Source of the DNA: Chloroflexota bacterium
GTDB lineage: Bacteria; Chloroflexota; Anaerolineae; UBA4142
Reading direction: 5' to 3'
Length of the DNA stretch: 64,000 bases
NCBI GenBank assembly: GCA_016219275.1
Contig: JACRBM010000096.1
Span: forward strand, 41,375 to 105,374
Part shown: piece by piece, positions 57,430-64,000 of the stretch
How positions within the stretch are numbered: the first letter of the stretch is position 1
How the letters are laid out: every line of letters starts with the position of its first letter
The notes under the pieces: model-generated
What the model was told of the DNA's origin: nothing
Databases searched by the model: none
The model's input: only the letters and a program-made list of their open reading frames with translations
Program-made: the position numbers and the translations under genes

Positions 57430-58071
57430 GCCATTTTCAAACAGGGTTTGTTGATAAACGCCGACTTGAAGTTTGGCGCGAATGCGATCGAGCACCGCGC
57501 GCAAGTCATCGGCGTGGCGCACGATATCCAATTGATCGGTGTCAATCGTCAGCACCGGCGCAGCGGTATAGTGCGCGAAAAAATTCTCGTACGCGTCCGC
57601 GAGCGCGGCGATGTACTCGCGTTCCATCGCGCGCTCGTACGCGCGGTCGCGCAATGCGATGCGCTCCATCAATGTATCGGTCTCGGCGCGCAAATAGACG
57701 ACCAGATCGGGCGACGGAATCTTGGTTGCCATGATGTCTTGGACGCTTTCGTACATCGCCAGTTCGTCGCCGTCAATCGTCAAGCGTGCGAAAATCTTGT
57801 TCTTGTCGAACGAGTAATCACTAATCAGATCGCTTTGCGCGAGCGCGGCAGGTACGGCTTCGTGCTGTTGATGGTAGCGACTGAGCAAAAAGAAAATCTG
57901 GGTTTGAAACGCGTACCGCTTGCGATCCTGATAAAAGCGCGCGAGAAATGGATTCTCCTCGAACACTTCGAGCAGAACCTGGGCGTTAAACTCGCGTTGC
58001 GCCAATCGCACGAGCGTCGTCTTGCCGACGCCGATGACGCCTTCGATGGCGATGTAGAAATTTTTCGACAA
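57415..58071 (-). CDS. Deoxynucleoside kinase (dGK/dAK/dCK family)
   Basis: 218 residues. P-loop GVIGVGKTTL at 10-19, EENPFLARFYQDRKRYAFQT near 38, DYSFDKNKIFARLT (the DR(S/Y) region analogue) near 83, and the LID arginines RDRAYERAMER. Phosphorylates purine or pyrimidine deoxynucleosides; specificity cannot be fixed from sequence. It sits apart from xpt-guaA but would add to nucleotide salvage. Confidence 0.88.
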   Translation of the reverse strand: MSKNFYIAIEGVIGVGKTTLVRLAQREFNAQVLLEVFEENPFLARFYQDRKRYAFQTQIFFLLSRYHQQHEAVPAALAQSDLISDYSFDKNKIFARLTIDGDELAMYESVQDIMATKIPSPDLVVYLRAETDTLMERIALRDRAYERAMEREYIAALADAYENFFAHYTAAPVLTIDTDQLDIVRHADDLRAVLDRIRAKLQVGVYQQTLFENGKAKE

Positions 58072-58122
58072 TGCTGCCTCGCAGGGAAAAAGGTGAATAG
58101 GTAAACAGGGAAACGAGAAAAC

Positions 58123-58184
58123 AAGGGAAATGAAGGAAATGGGGGAAATAAATGAATGTTTTCCCTCATTTCCTTCATTTCCTT
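58123..58184. repeat. Purine/pyrimidine inverted repeat at the end of the dehydrogenase gene
   Basis: GGGAAATGAAGGAAATGGGG faces CCCTCATTTCCTTCATTTCC with a ~15-bp loop. It includes the last codons (KVQLVMQEIRK end) and could terminate the leftward dehydrogenase transcript, although no clear T-run follows. Confidence 0.55.
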
Positions 58185-59119
58185 ATTTCCTGCATGACAA
58201 GTTGTACTTTCAACACGCCCGGCTGAACCGCGCGTTCAAACGCTTCGACGCCGCGCACAAGCGGATACTCGGCGGTGCTGAGCGAGTCCACGTCCACAAG
58301 TCGTTGTTCGAGCAAACGCAACGCGGGTGCGAATGGTCCACACCGCGAACCGATGATCGAAATTTCATCAATCACAATCGGCGCGAACGGCATCTCTTGC
58401 GCACCGTGAAATGTGGATTTCAGCACGAGCGTTCCACGCGGGCGCAACAATTTTCGCGCCAACTCGAATCCGCTTGCGTGTCCCGCGCAATCCACCACGA
58501 GATCGAACGCGCCGCGCATCGCGTCTGCGTCGGTCGTCGTCGCGATGCCGCGGCGCGCGAGAATCGCGAGCTTGCTCGCGTGCCGACCGACGACGAGCAA
58601 ATCGCAACCGGTCAGCGCGAGGACTTGCGCGCAGAGCAGACCCAGTTTGCCATCGCCAATCACCGCGACGCGATCGGTCGGGTGAATGTGGATGCGCTCC
58701 GTGATTTCACACGCGGCGGCGAGCGGCTCGACGAACACGGCTTGCGCGTCGGAAACTAAATCGGGAACGCGATGCAAAATCCGCGTGGGCAAAGTCAGGT
58801 ACTCGGCGAACGCGCCATCGCGATTCACGATGCCGAGCGTTGTGCGATTTGGACAGTGGGTCGGATCGCCGCGCAAACACGTCGGGCATTCGCCGCAGTA
58901 CGCGTTGATCTCGCCGACGACGCGCGTCCCATCATCGGTCACGCCGACGAACTCGTGACCCAGCACGCCGCGATAGCCCATGTATCCTTTGACGATTTCG
59001 ATGTCAGTGTTGCAAATCCCCGCGCGCAACACGCGCACGCGCGCTTCGCCGGCAGGCGCGTGCGGCGTTGGATAATCGCGCACGAGTTTGATTTCACCAT
59101 CAAAGACGAGTGCGTTCAT
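58175..59119 (-). CDS. Zinc-dependent alcohol dehydrogenase-like protein (MDR family)
   Basis: 314 residues. Catalytic zinc Cys in AGICNTDIE and HE in GVLGHEFVG; structural zinc Cys in YCGECPTCLRGDPTHC; nucleotide-binding AVIGDGKLGLL. Length is slightly short for the family (usually 330-360), with reduced C-terminus. Substrate unknown. Confidence 0.9.
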   Translation of the reverse strand: MNALVFDGEIKLVRDYPTPHAPAGEARVRVLRAGICNTDIEIVKGYMGYRGVLGHEFVGVTDDGTRVVGEINAYCGECPTCLRGDPTHCPNRTTLGIVNRDGAFAEYLTLPTRILHRVPDLVSDAQAVFVEPLAAACEITERIHIHPTDRVAVIGDGKLGLLCAQVLALTGCDLLVVGRHASKLAILARRGIATTTDADAMRGAFDLVVDCAGHASGFELARKLLRPRGTLVLKSTFHGAQEMPFAPIVIDEISIIGSRCGPFAPALRLLEQRLVDVDSLSTAEYPLVRGVEAFERAVQPGVLKVQLVMQEIRK

Positions 59120-59171
59120 CTGGGTCTCCTTGTCGCCGCAACTATACCACGCGGCGCGCGACGTGTCAACG

Positions 59172-59208
59172 AAAAAGACCTTCGAGGTTTTTCAAAACCT
59201 CGAAGGTC
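59172..59208 (-). terminator. Terminator of the tRNA gene
   Basis: On the minus strand GACCTTCGAGGTTTT pairs perfectly with AAAACCTCGAAGGTC over GA and is followed by TTTTT. Confidence 0.9.
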
Positions 59209-59215
59209 TACAGTG

Positions 59216-59525
59216 TGGCTCCTCGGCTAGGACTCGAACCTAGAACATCGCGGTTACGTCTACCCTCACATTTCTGAGAGGAACGGACTATCTCATCACC
59301 CACGTGGGGTGTCGGGCGCTGTCGGGGCTTATTGGTTGGCTCCTCATCCCCTAGTCTCTGCACCTTTCTGACTACGTTTGCCATTCGTCAGACTTGGCTC
59401 AGGATTACCATCGCGTTTTCACGCGTCCAGGTTTCCCTGACTTCACCCGATTTTTCCGCTACTCATTGCTGAGTAGGGCTGCAATTCAATACAGCCGCGC
59501 GCTCTGCCAGTTGAGCTACCGAGGA
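59216..59525 (-). tRNA. trnN: tRNA-Asn(GUU), interrupted by a group I intron
   Basis: Exon 1 is 59525-59491 and exon 2 is 59256-59216, which includes an encoded CCA. The joined tRNA is class I. Acceptor UCCUCGG / CCGAGGA, D stem GCUC / GAGC, anticodon stem CGCGG / CCGCG with loop CUGUUAA (anticodon GUU), and T arm CUAGG-UUCGAGU-CCUAG complete it. Exon 1 ends after anticodon position 35. A reading as tRNA-Tyr(GUA) without removing an intron end was rejected because bacterial tRNA-Tyr has a long variable arm. Promoter at 59544-59571 and terminator at 59172-59208 complete the gene. Confidence 0.93.
59257..59490 (-). other. Group I intron in tRNA-Asn, 234 nt, no ORF
   Basis: P1 forms between exon GGCUGU and the internal guide GCAGCC (59482-59477), with the conserved U-G wobble at the 5' splice site. 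The intron ends in G (59257). The conserved R segment GUGCAGAGACUA (about 59350-59363) and S segment GAGAUAGUCCGU (59294-59283) that form P7 are both present. The length is close to the smallest known self-splicing tRNA introns. No homing endonuclease frame is present. Confidence 0.9.
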
Positions 59526-59543
59526 ATATTCAGTTGCGTTGGT

Positions 59544-59571
59544 ATTATACGCAAGAACGATTTCAGGTCAA
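59544..59571 (-). promoter_or_regulatory. Promoter of the tRNA-Asn gene
   Basis: TTGACC (59571-59566), 16-bp spacer, TATAAT (59549-59544) on the minus strand, 18 bp before the tRNA 5' end. It lies directly after the rpoD stop. Confidence 0.85.
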
Positions 59572-59573
59572 AT

Positions 59574-60959
59574 TTACGCGAGATAATCTTTCAGTTTCCG
59601 GCTTCGCAACGGATGCCGCAATTTGCGTAACGCTTTCGCTTCGATTTGGCGAATACGTTCGCGCGTAACGCCAAATTCTTGTCCGACTTCTTCGAGCGTG
59701 CGCGCTTGCCCATCGCGCAGACCAAAGCGCAGTTCCAGCACGCGGCGCTCGCGCTCGCCCAACTGGTCGAGCACGTCCTGCATCTGCTCCTTGAGCAATT
59801 GGCGCGATGCCTGGTCGGCGGGACCGGGCACGGACTCGTCCTCGATGAAATCGGCGAGCGACGAATTTTCTTCGGTGCCGACCGGTGTTTCGAGCGACAT
59901 TGGCTCTTGCGCGATTTTCAGAATGCGGCGCACTTTGAGCGCGGCGCGTTTCAAGCGGCGTTCGAGCATCGGTTCGAGCGACTCGCCTTCGGCTTGCTCT
60001 TCGAGTATCGCGCGGCGATCTTCGGGCGGGAGAATTTCCATCTCGAGCGCGATTTCGTCGGAGGTCGGCTCGCGTCCCAGTTCCTGGGTCAAGCGGCGCG
60101 ACACACGCAACAACCGATTGATCGTTTCGACCATGTGCACCGGAATGCGAATCGTGCGCGCTTGATCGGCAATCGCGCGCGTGATCGCCTGGCGAATCCA
60201 CCAGGTCGCGTACGTCGAAAACTTGAACCCCTTGGATTGATCGAACCGTTCGACCGCGCGCAACAATCCGATGTTGCCTTCCTGAATCAAATCGAGCAAC
60301 GACATCCCGCGTCCGATGTAGCGCTTGGCGACGCTGACGACCAAACGCAAATTCGCCTCGGCGAGTTTTTGTCGCGCGAGTTCCGCGGATTGAATCGTGG
60401 CTTCTAAACGCGTTTTTGTTTTCGCGTTGATCTGCTTGCGTTCGAGCGATTTGTGCGCGGCTTCGCCCTGTTCCATCGCAGTTGCCAGGCGTGTTTCGTC
60501 CTGCGAATTGAGCAGTGGTACGCGCCCGATCTCGCGCAAATACATTCGCACCGGATCGCCAACCACCTCGGGCACATCGAATTCGAGTGGCGCGACCGTG
60601 TCTTTTTCCGGTGCGGATTCTTCTTCAGGTTCGATTTCTTCCGGCACTGGGAGACGCCCGTTGTTCACGATCTTGATGCGCATCTCGCCGAGCAGTTGTT
60701 TCAAATCGGCGATTTGTTCCGGATCGTCTTCGATCTCCGGAAATACTTCGCGCACCTGTTCGATGGACAAACGTTTGCGCGGTCCGGCTTTTTTGACGAG
60801 CGCGTCGAGCGCGGCGTCTTGATCGGGCAAGTCCGCCGCGCGCGCCCACGCCGCATCCGGTTTCGCGCCGGGCAAATTCGCCGCGAGCACCAACACGGAT
60901 GAAGACTTTTTGGTCTTTTTCATTTGCTTGGGTGCTGGGGTTTTCTTTTTCGCAGTCAT
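59574..60959 (-). CDS. rpoD: RNA polymerase primary sigma factor RpoD
   Basis: 461 residues. Region 1.2 ([14 protein letters not shown]), region 2 ([47 protein letters not shown]), region 3 and region 4 ([19 protein letters not shown]). N-terminus is a short Lys-rich region with a region 1.1-like stretch. The ATG at 60957-60959 lies 4 bp after the dnaG stop, the dnaG-rpoD order seen widely. Confidence 0.96.
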   Translation of the reverse strand: MTAKKKTPAPKQMKKTKKSSSVLVLAANLPGAKPDAAWARAADLPDQDAALDALVKKAGPRKRLSIEQVREVFPEIEDDPEQIADLKQLLGEMRIKIVNNGRLPVPEEIEPEEESAPEKDTVAPLEFDVPEVVGDPVRMYLREIGRVPLLNSQDETRLATAMEQGEAAHKSLERKQINAKTKTRLEATIQSAELARQKLAEANLRLVVSVAKRYIGRGMSLLDLIQEGNIGLLRAVERFDQSKGFKFSTYATWWIRQAITRAIADQARTIRIPVHMVETINRLLRVSRRLTQELGREPTSDEIALEMEILPPEDRRAILEEQAEGESLEPMLERRLKRAALKVRRILKIAQEPMSLETPVGTEENSSLADFIEDESVPGPADQASRQLLKEQMQDVLDQLGERERRVLELRFGLRDGQARTLEEVGQEFGVTRERIRQIEAKALRKLRHPLRSRKLKDYLA

Positions 60960-60963
60960 GCGC

Positions 60964-62841
60964 CTAGATCATTCCTGCCGCGTAAAACGGGTTGGGTTTG
61001 AGTAACGTACGTGCGCTCAAAGCTTTCTGTCCATCGGTCAAGCGTTTGCGTAAAAAATCCACGCGCTCGCGTAAGAGTTGTTCATCTTCAGTCGTATGTT
61101 CGTCGTCCTGATCGCGTAACATCACTTCGAGTTGCGCGAGTTCGGTTTTGTCGTGTTGTAAACGCAAGCGGTACGCGGTGCGTTCCAATTCGCGTGCCGC
61201 ATCCGCCGCGTTCAATTCCGGCAATGGGTCGCCGCGCTGCGTCAATTGATCATAATACGGTTGGAGCGATTCGTCGAGCGAAGCGCGAAAGGATTCGCGT
61301 TCAAAGAAATCGTTCGCGACGGCAAAATCAATCAGCGCGAGATACATCGCGCGTCCCGCCGCGTCGTCGAAATCTTCCGGGTCGAGAAACGCGATATGCG
61401 ATAAATGCTCCGGCGTCCGCAACGCGAGCGTCAACAAATACTCTTCGAGTTTTGAAACCGGCGCTGGCGCATAAACCGGCGTTTCGCTCGGCGGCGGCGT
61501 GGCGCGGGCGGCGCGTTTCGTGTGCCCGATCTCTTGCGCGACGACCTGCTCGGACACGCCGACGAGCCGCGCGAGTTGTTGCGTGTAATGCGCGCGCTGC
61601 ACCGCGTCGCCCACTTCGCGGACGACCGGCGCAAGGCGTTTGACCGCGATGGATTTGTCGCGCGCGAGTTTCAGATCGAGATCACGCGTCAACGCGTGCA
61701 GAAAAAAATCTACGAGCGGCTCGGCGTGCTCGACCAGGTTTTGCCATCGGTCCGGCGCGTCGTGAATCAACTCGTCGGGGTCTTGTCCCGCTGGCAACGA
61801 AATCACGAGCAATTCCGCTTCGAGGCGCTCCTCAAAACCAACCAAGCCCGCGCCAAGTGGAACTGGGACAGTCTTGCGGTCTAACGCTTCGCGGGCAACT
61901 TGGAGACCGCGCTTGGTCGCTTCTTCGCCTGCCGCATCCGGATCGAGCGCGAGCGCATATCGTTTCGTCAATCGCTTGAGCAGTTCGAGTTGCTTTTGCG
62001 TGAGCGCAGTGCCGAGCGACGCGACGACGTTCTTGAATCCGCCCTGGTGCGCGCCGATCACGTCCATGTATCCTTCGACGATGACCGCGAGGTTCTGCGC
62101 GCGAATCGCGTCCTTGGCGAGATCGAGTCCGTAGAGCGTACTGCTCTTGTCGAACAGCGCGGTCTGCGGCGAGTTGAGATACTTGGGTTCTTCGCCGCTC
62201 AACGTGCGCGCGCCAAACCCGGTCACTTCGCCGTTGCGATTGCGAATCGGAAACATCAAGCGTCCGCGAAAGCGATCATAAGTCGTGCCGCGTTCGCCTT
62301 TGATGCTCAAGCCCGCGGCTTCGAGATCGTGAACCGCAAATCCTTTGCCGGTGAGAAACGATTCGAGACCTTGCCACTCGTTCAACGCATAGCCGAGTTG
62401 AAACGCGTCAATCGTTTCCGGTTTGATGAAACGTTTTGCGAGATAGTCGCGCGCGTGTTGCGCCGCCGGATTATTTTTGAGCAAGTGATGGTAATGTGCC
62501 GCCGCCGTGGCGAGAATCTCGCGCAGGCGTTTGCGTTCGTCGCTTTCGCCGGGCGACTCGCGCACGAGTTCGACGCCGGCGCGTTGCGCGAGCCGGCGCA
62601 GCGCCTCGCCGAAATCCAGGTTCTCCTTCTTCATCAAGAAGGTGAATACATCGCCGCCTGTCGCGCACGAGCCAAAGCAATGCCACGTGCCTTGATCGGG
62701 AAAAACGATGAACGAAGGAGTTTTCTCGTTGTGAAAAGGACAGAGCGCCTTGAAATTGCGCCCTGCTTTTTTTAACTCGGTGTACTGTCCGATGAAATCT
62801 ACAACGTCAATCTTTAATTTGATTTCATCAACAACCGACAT
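60964..62841 (-). CDS. dnaG: DNA primase
   Basis: 625 residues. Zinc-binding CHC2 domain at 30-80: [11 protein letters not shown] and [12 protein letters not shown], where the second Cys pair is CxxxC rather than the usual CxxC. Catalytic core with [20 protein letters not shown] and TOPRIM region ([29 protein letters not shown]). The C-terminal helicase-interacting part is diverged. Upstream partner of rpoD. Confidence 0.95.
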   Translation of the reverse strand: MSVVDEIKLKIDVVDFIGQYTELKKAGRNFKALCPFHNEKTPSFIVFPDQGTWHCFGSCATGGDVFTFLMKKENLDFGEALRRLAQRAGVELVRESPGESDERKRLREILATAAAHYHHLLKNNPAAQHARDYLAKRFIKPETIDAFQLGYALNEWQGLESFLTGKGFAVHDLEAAGLSIKGERGTTYDRFRGRLMFPIRNRNGEVTGFGARTLSGEEPKYLNSPQTALFDKSSTLYGLDLAKDAIRAQNLAVIVEGYMDVIGAHQGGFKNVVASLGTALTQKQLELLKRLTKRYALALDPDAAGEEATKRGLQVAREALDRKTVPVPLGAGLVGFEERLEAELLVISLPAGQDPDELIHDAPDRWQNLVEHAEPLVDFFLHALTRDLDLKLARDKSIAVKRLAPVVREVGDAVQRAHYTQQLARLVGVSEQVVAQEIGHTKRAARATPPPSETPVYAPAPVSKLEEYLLTLALRTPEHLSHIAFLDPEDFDDAAGRAMYLALIDFAVANDFFERESFRASLDESLQPYYDQLTQRGDPLPELNAADAARELERTAYRLRLQHDKTELAQLEVMLRDQDDEHTTEDEQLLRERVDFLRKRLTDGQKALSARTLLKPNPFYAAGMI

Positions 62842-62930
62842 CGTGAATCCCGGCTAACAAAAAATTGCAGAGAAATTTTGCGGGAGTATATTGTCACAAC
62901 TCGAAAGGAATGTCAAGATAGGTCGCGCTT

Positions 62931-62998
62931 GTTCGTTGCGAGCGAAGCGAAGCAATCCCCAATTTGATGTGAAGATTGCTTCGTCGTCCAGCATTGAC
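62931..62998. repeat. Decayed TGTCATTGCGAG-family repeat
   Basis: GTTGCGAGCGAAGCGAAGCA followed by ATCCCC, facing GATTGCTTCGTCG. It keeps the inner part of the family and has lost its outer ends. Confidence 0.55.
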
Positions 62999-63012
62999 AC
63001 GCGCAAATGGGT

Positions 63013-63864
63013 CTAGACCCCGATCACGCGATTGCGAATCACGCCGATGTGTTCGATTTCACTTTCGAGTACGTCGCCCGGTTTCAAGAATTCCGGCGGT
63101 TTGCGCGCAAAGCCAACGCCGGCGGGCGTGCCGGTCGTGATGATGTCGCCCGGTTCGAGCGTGAGCGTGCGTGATAATTCCGCGATGGTGAACGCGACCG
63201 AGTAGATCATATCGCGCGTGTGACCGTCTTGCTTGACGAGGTTGTTGACGCGGCAACGCAGACTCAGGGTTTGCGGATCGGGAATCTCGTCCGCGGTGAC
63301 GATCCACGGACCCATCGGGCAATAGCCGTCCACCGATTTGCCGATAAAGAATTGGCTCGTGCGATCCTGCAAATCGCGCGCGGTCACATCGTTGATGATC
63401 GTGTACCCGAACACGTAATCGAGTGCGTCCGCTTGGCGAACCTTGCGCGCGCGTTTACCGATGACGACGCCGAGTTCGACTTCCCAATCAATTTGGACGG
63501 ACACGTCGGGATCAATCACTATGTCGCCGAACGGCGCGTTGACCGTCGTCGGCGCTTTGGTGAAGACGACCGGTGGGCTGATCGCCGCGCCGCGCGCGCC
63601 GGCGGATTCTTTTGCGTGCTCGCCATAGTTGCGTCCGAGCGCAAAGATATTTTTGCGCGGACGTGGAATCGGTGCGAGCAGGCGCACGCGATCGAGCGAA
63701 ATCGTTTCGCGCGCGAGCGCCGCGATGTGTTGCGCCTCGGCGAGTTTGCCCGCGTCAATCAACGCGAGCATTGTCGGCGCGACGGCATCGAGCGGTACGA
63801 TATTCTCGCCGCTCACCGCGCCGAGGCGCGACTTGTTGTCGAGTTCGAACGTAACTAGTTTCAT
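63013..63864 (-). CDS. Fumarylacetoacetate hydrolase family protein
   Basis: 283 residues from the ATG at 63862-63864 after GAGGAG. FAH core: IFALGRNYGEHAKE, the metal-binding DWEVELGVVIGKRARKV, YTIINDVTARDLQ, KSVDGYCPMGPWIV and GDIITTGTPAGVG. These are usual in the acylpyruvase/2-hydroxyhepta-diene-dioate isomerase group of aromatic or keto-acid catabolism. The exact substrate is not clear. Confidence 0.92.
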   Translation of the reverse strand: MKLVTFELDNKSRLGAVSGENIVPLDAVAPTMLALIDAGKLAEAQHIAALARETISLDRVRLLAPIPRPRKNIFALGRNYGEHAKESAGARGAAISPPVVFTKAPTTVNAPFGDIVIDPDVSVQIDWEVELGVVIGKRARKVRQADALDYVFGYTIINDVTARDLQDRTSQFFIGKSVDGYCPMGPWIVTADEIPDPQTLSLRCRVNNLVKQDGHTRDMIYSVAFTIAELSRTLTLEPGDIITTGTPAGVGFARKPPEFLKPGDVLESEIEHIGVIRNRVIGV

Positions 63865-63877
63865 GGTTTCTCCTCGT

Positions 63878-63906
63878 ATAATAGATTTGCACGAACAGGG
63901 TGTCCC
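63878..63906 (-). promoter_or_regulatory. Possible promoter of the FAH-family gene
   Basis: GGGACA (63906-63901), 17-bp spacer, TATTAT (63883-63878) on the minus strand, just upstream of the ribosome site. Confidence 0.4.
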
Positions 63907-64000
63907 AGAGAAAATGACTCGGCGTTTCGACGGGTCACGTGGGCAGTTCTTTTTCTCCATGTTGGCTCGTGACTTCTTTTCAAAGACTGTTACCCACGCC

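Noticed and set aside
59216..59525. Reading the tRNA as tRNA-Tyr(GUA)
   Set aside because: The variable region is only 5 nt, the U-G splice pair requires the junction after CUGU, and the joined loop CUGUUAA matches tRNA-Asn.
1..64000. CRISPR array
   Set aside because: No set of regularly spaced direct repeats was seen; the tandem repeats present are coding minisatellites or low-complexity runs.

Overview
The window looks like a GC-rich bacterial chromosome, most likely Chloroflexota (Anaerolineae-like). This is inferred from gene style: several formylglycine-generating-enzyme (FGE) fold proteins, an 461-residue primary sigma factor next to dnaG, many small toxin-antitoxin pairs, Thr/Pro-rich secreted proteins and dispersed palindromic repeats. 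No rRNA or species marker is present, so the assignment is tentative.

Layout. 1-2.7 kb: the 3' end of a helical-repeat/FGE fusion whose last 35 codons look like the variable region of a diversity-generating retroelement, then a BrnT-type toxin-antitoxin pair and a PIN-domain remnant. 2.8-4.3 kb: a leftward phage-like group (a 4-helix membrane protein and a small regulator-like protein), divergent from the late operon across one palindrome that holds both -35 boxes. 4.4-32.6 kb: one long rightward siphovirus-type structural region: portal fused to a Mu-F-like head morphogenesis domain, maturation protease candidate, decoration protein, capsid, head-tail joining genes with an embedded DNA methyltransferase, tail tube, a tail-chaperone pair with a textbook -1 frameshift site, a 1886-residue tape measure carrying an HExxH motif and a lytic transglycosylase domain, tail-tip and fibre proteins with PKD and propeller repeats, and a cluster of tiny membrane proteins. 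A second BrnT-type pair with its own promoter is inserted in this region. No terminase, integrase, replication gene or separate endolysin is visible.

32.6-38.7 kb: ECF sigma factor with its RskA-like anti-sigma, AI-2E family permease, a secreted three-fold PA14 protein, and a Crp/Fnr regulator with a small membrane protein. 38.8-43.2 kb: a single-chain restriction-modification enzyme followed by two toxin-antitoxin modules; copies of the end of the R-M gene separate and flank these modules. 43.2-46.2 kb: site-2 protease with CBS domains, a membrane zinc peptidase preceded by a yybP-ykoY (Mn2+) riboswitch with an overlapping terminator, and an FGE-fold protein. 46.4-50.8 kb: a leftward respiratory-type group (multi-helix His-rich membrane protein, FGE-fold lipoprotein coupled by a 4-base overlap, heme O synthase). 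51.5-63.9 kb: secreted protein, Crp/Fnr, TatC/TatA, xpt-guaA purine salvage, deoxynucleoside kinase, zinc alcohol dehydrogenase-like protein, a tRNA-Asn gene split by a 234-nt group I intron, rpoD, dnaG and an FAH-family enzyme.

The most notable points are the tRNA-Asn group I intron, the Mn2+ riboswitch in front of a peptidase, the alternating R-M-tail/toxin-antitoxin arrangement, palindromic repeats carried in frame inside genes, the candidate retroelement target, and the phage module with its frameshift site, divergent operator and multidomain tape measure.
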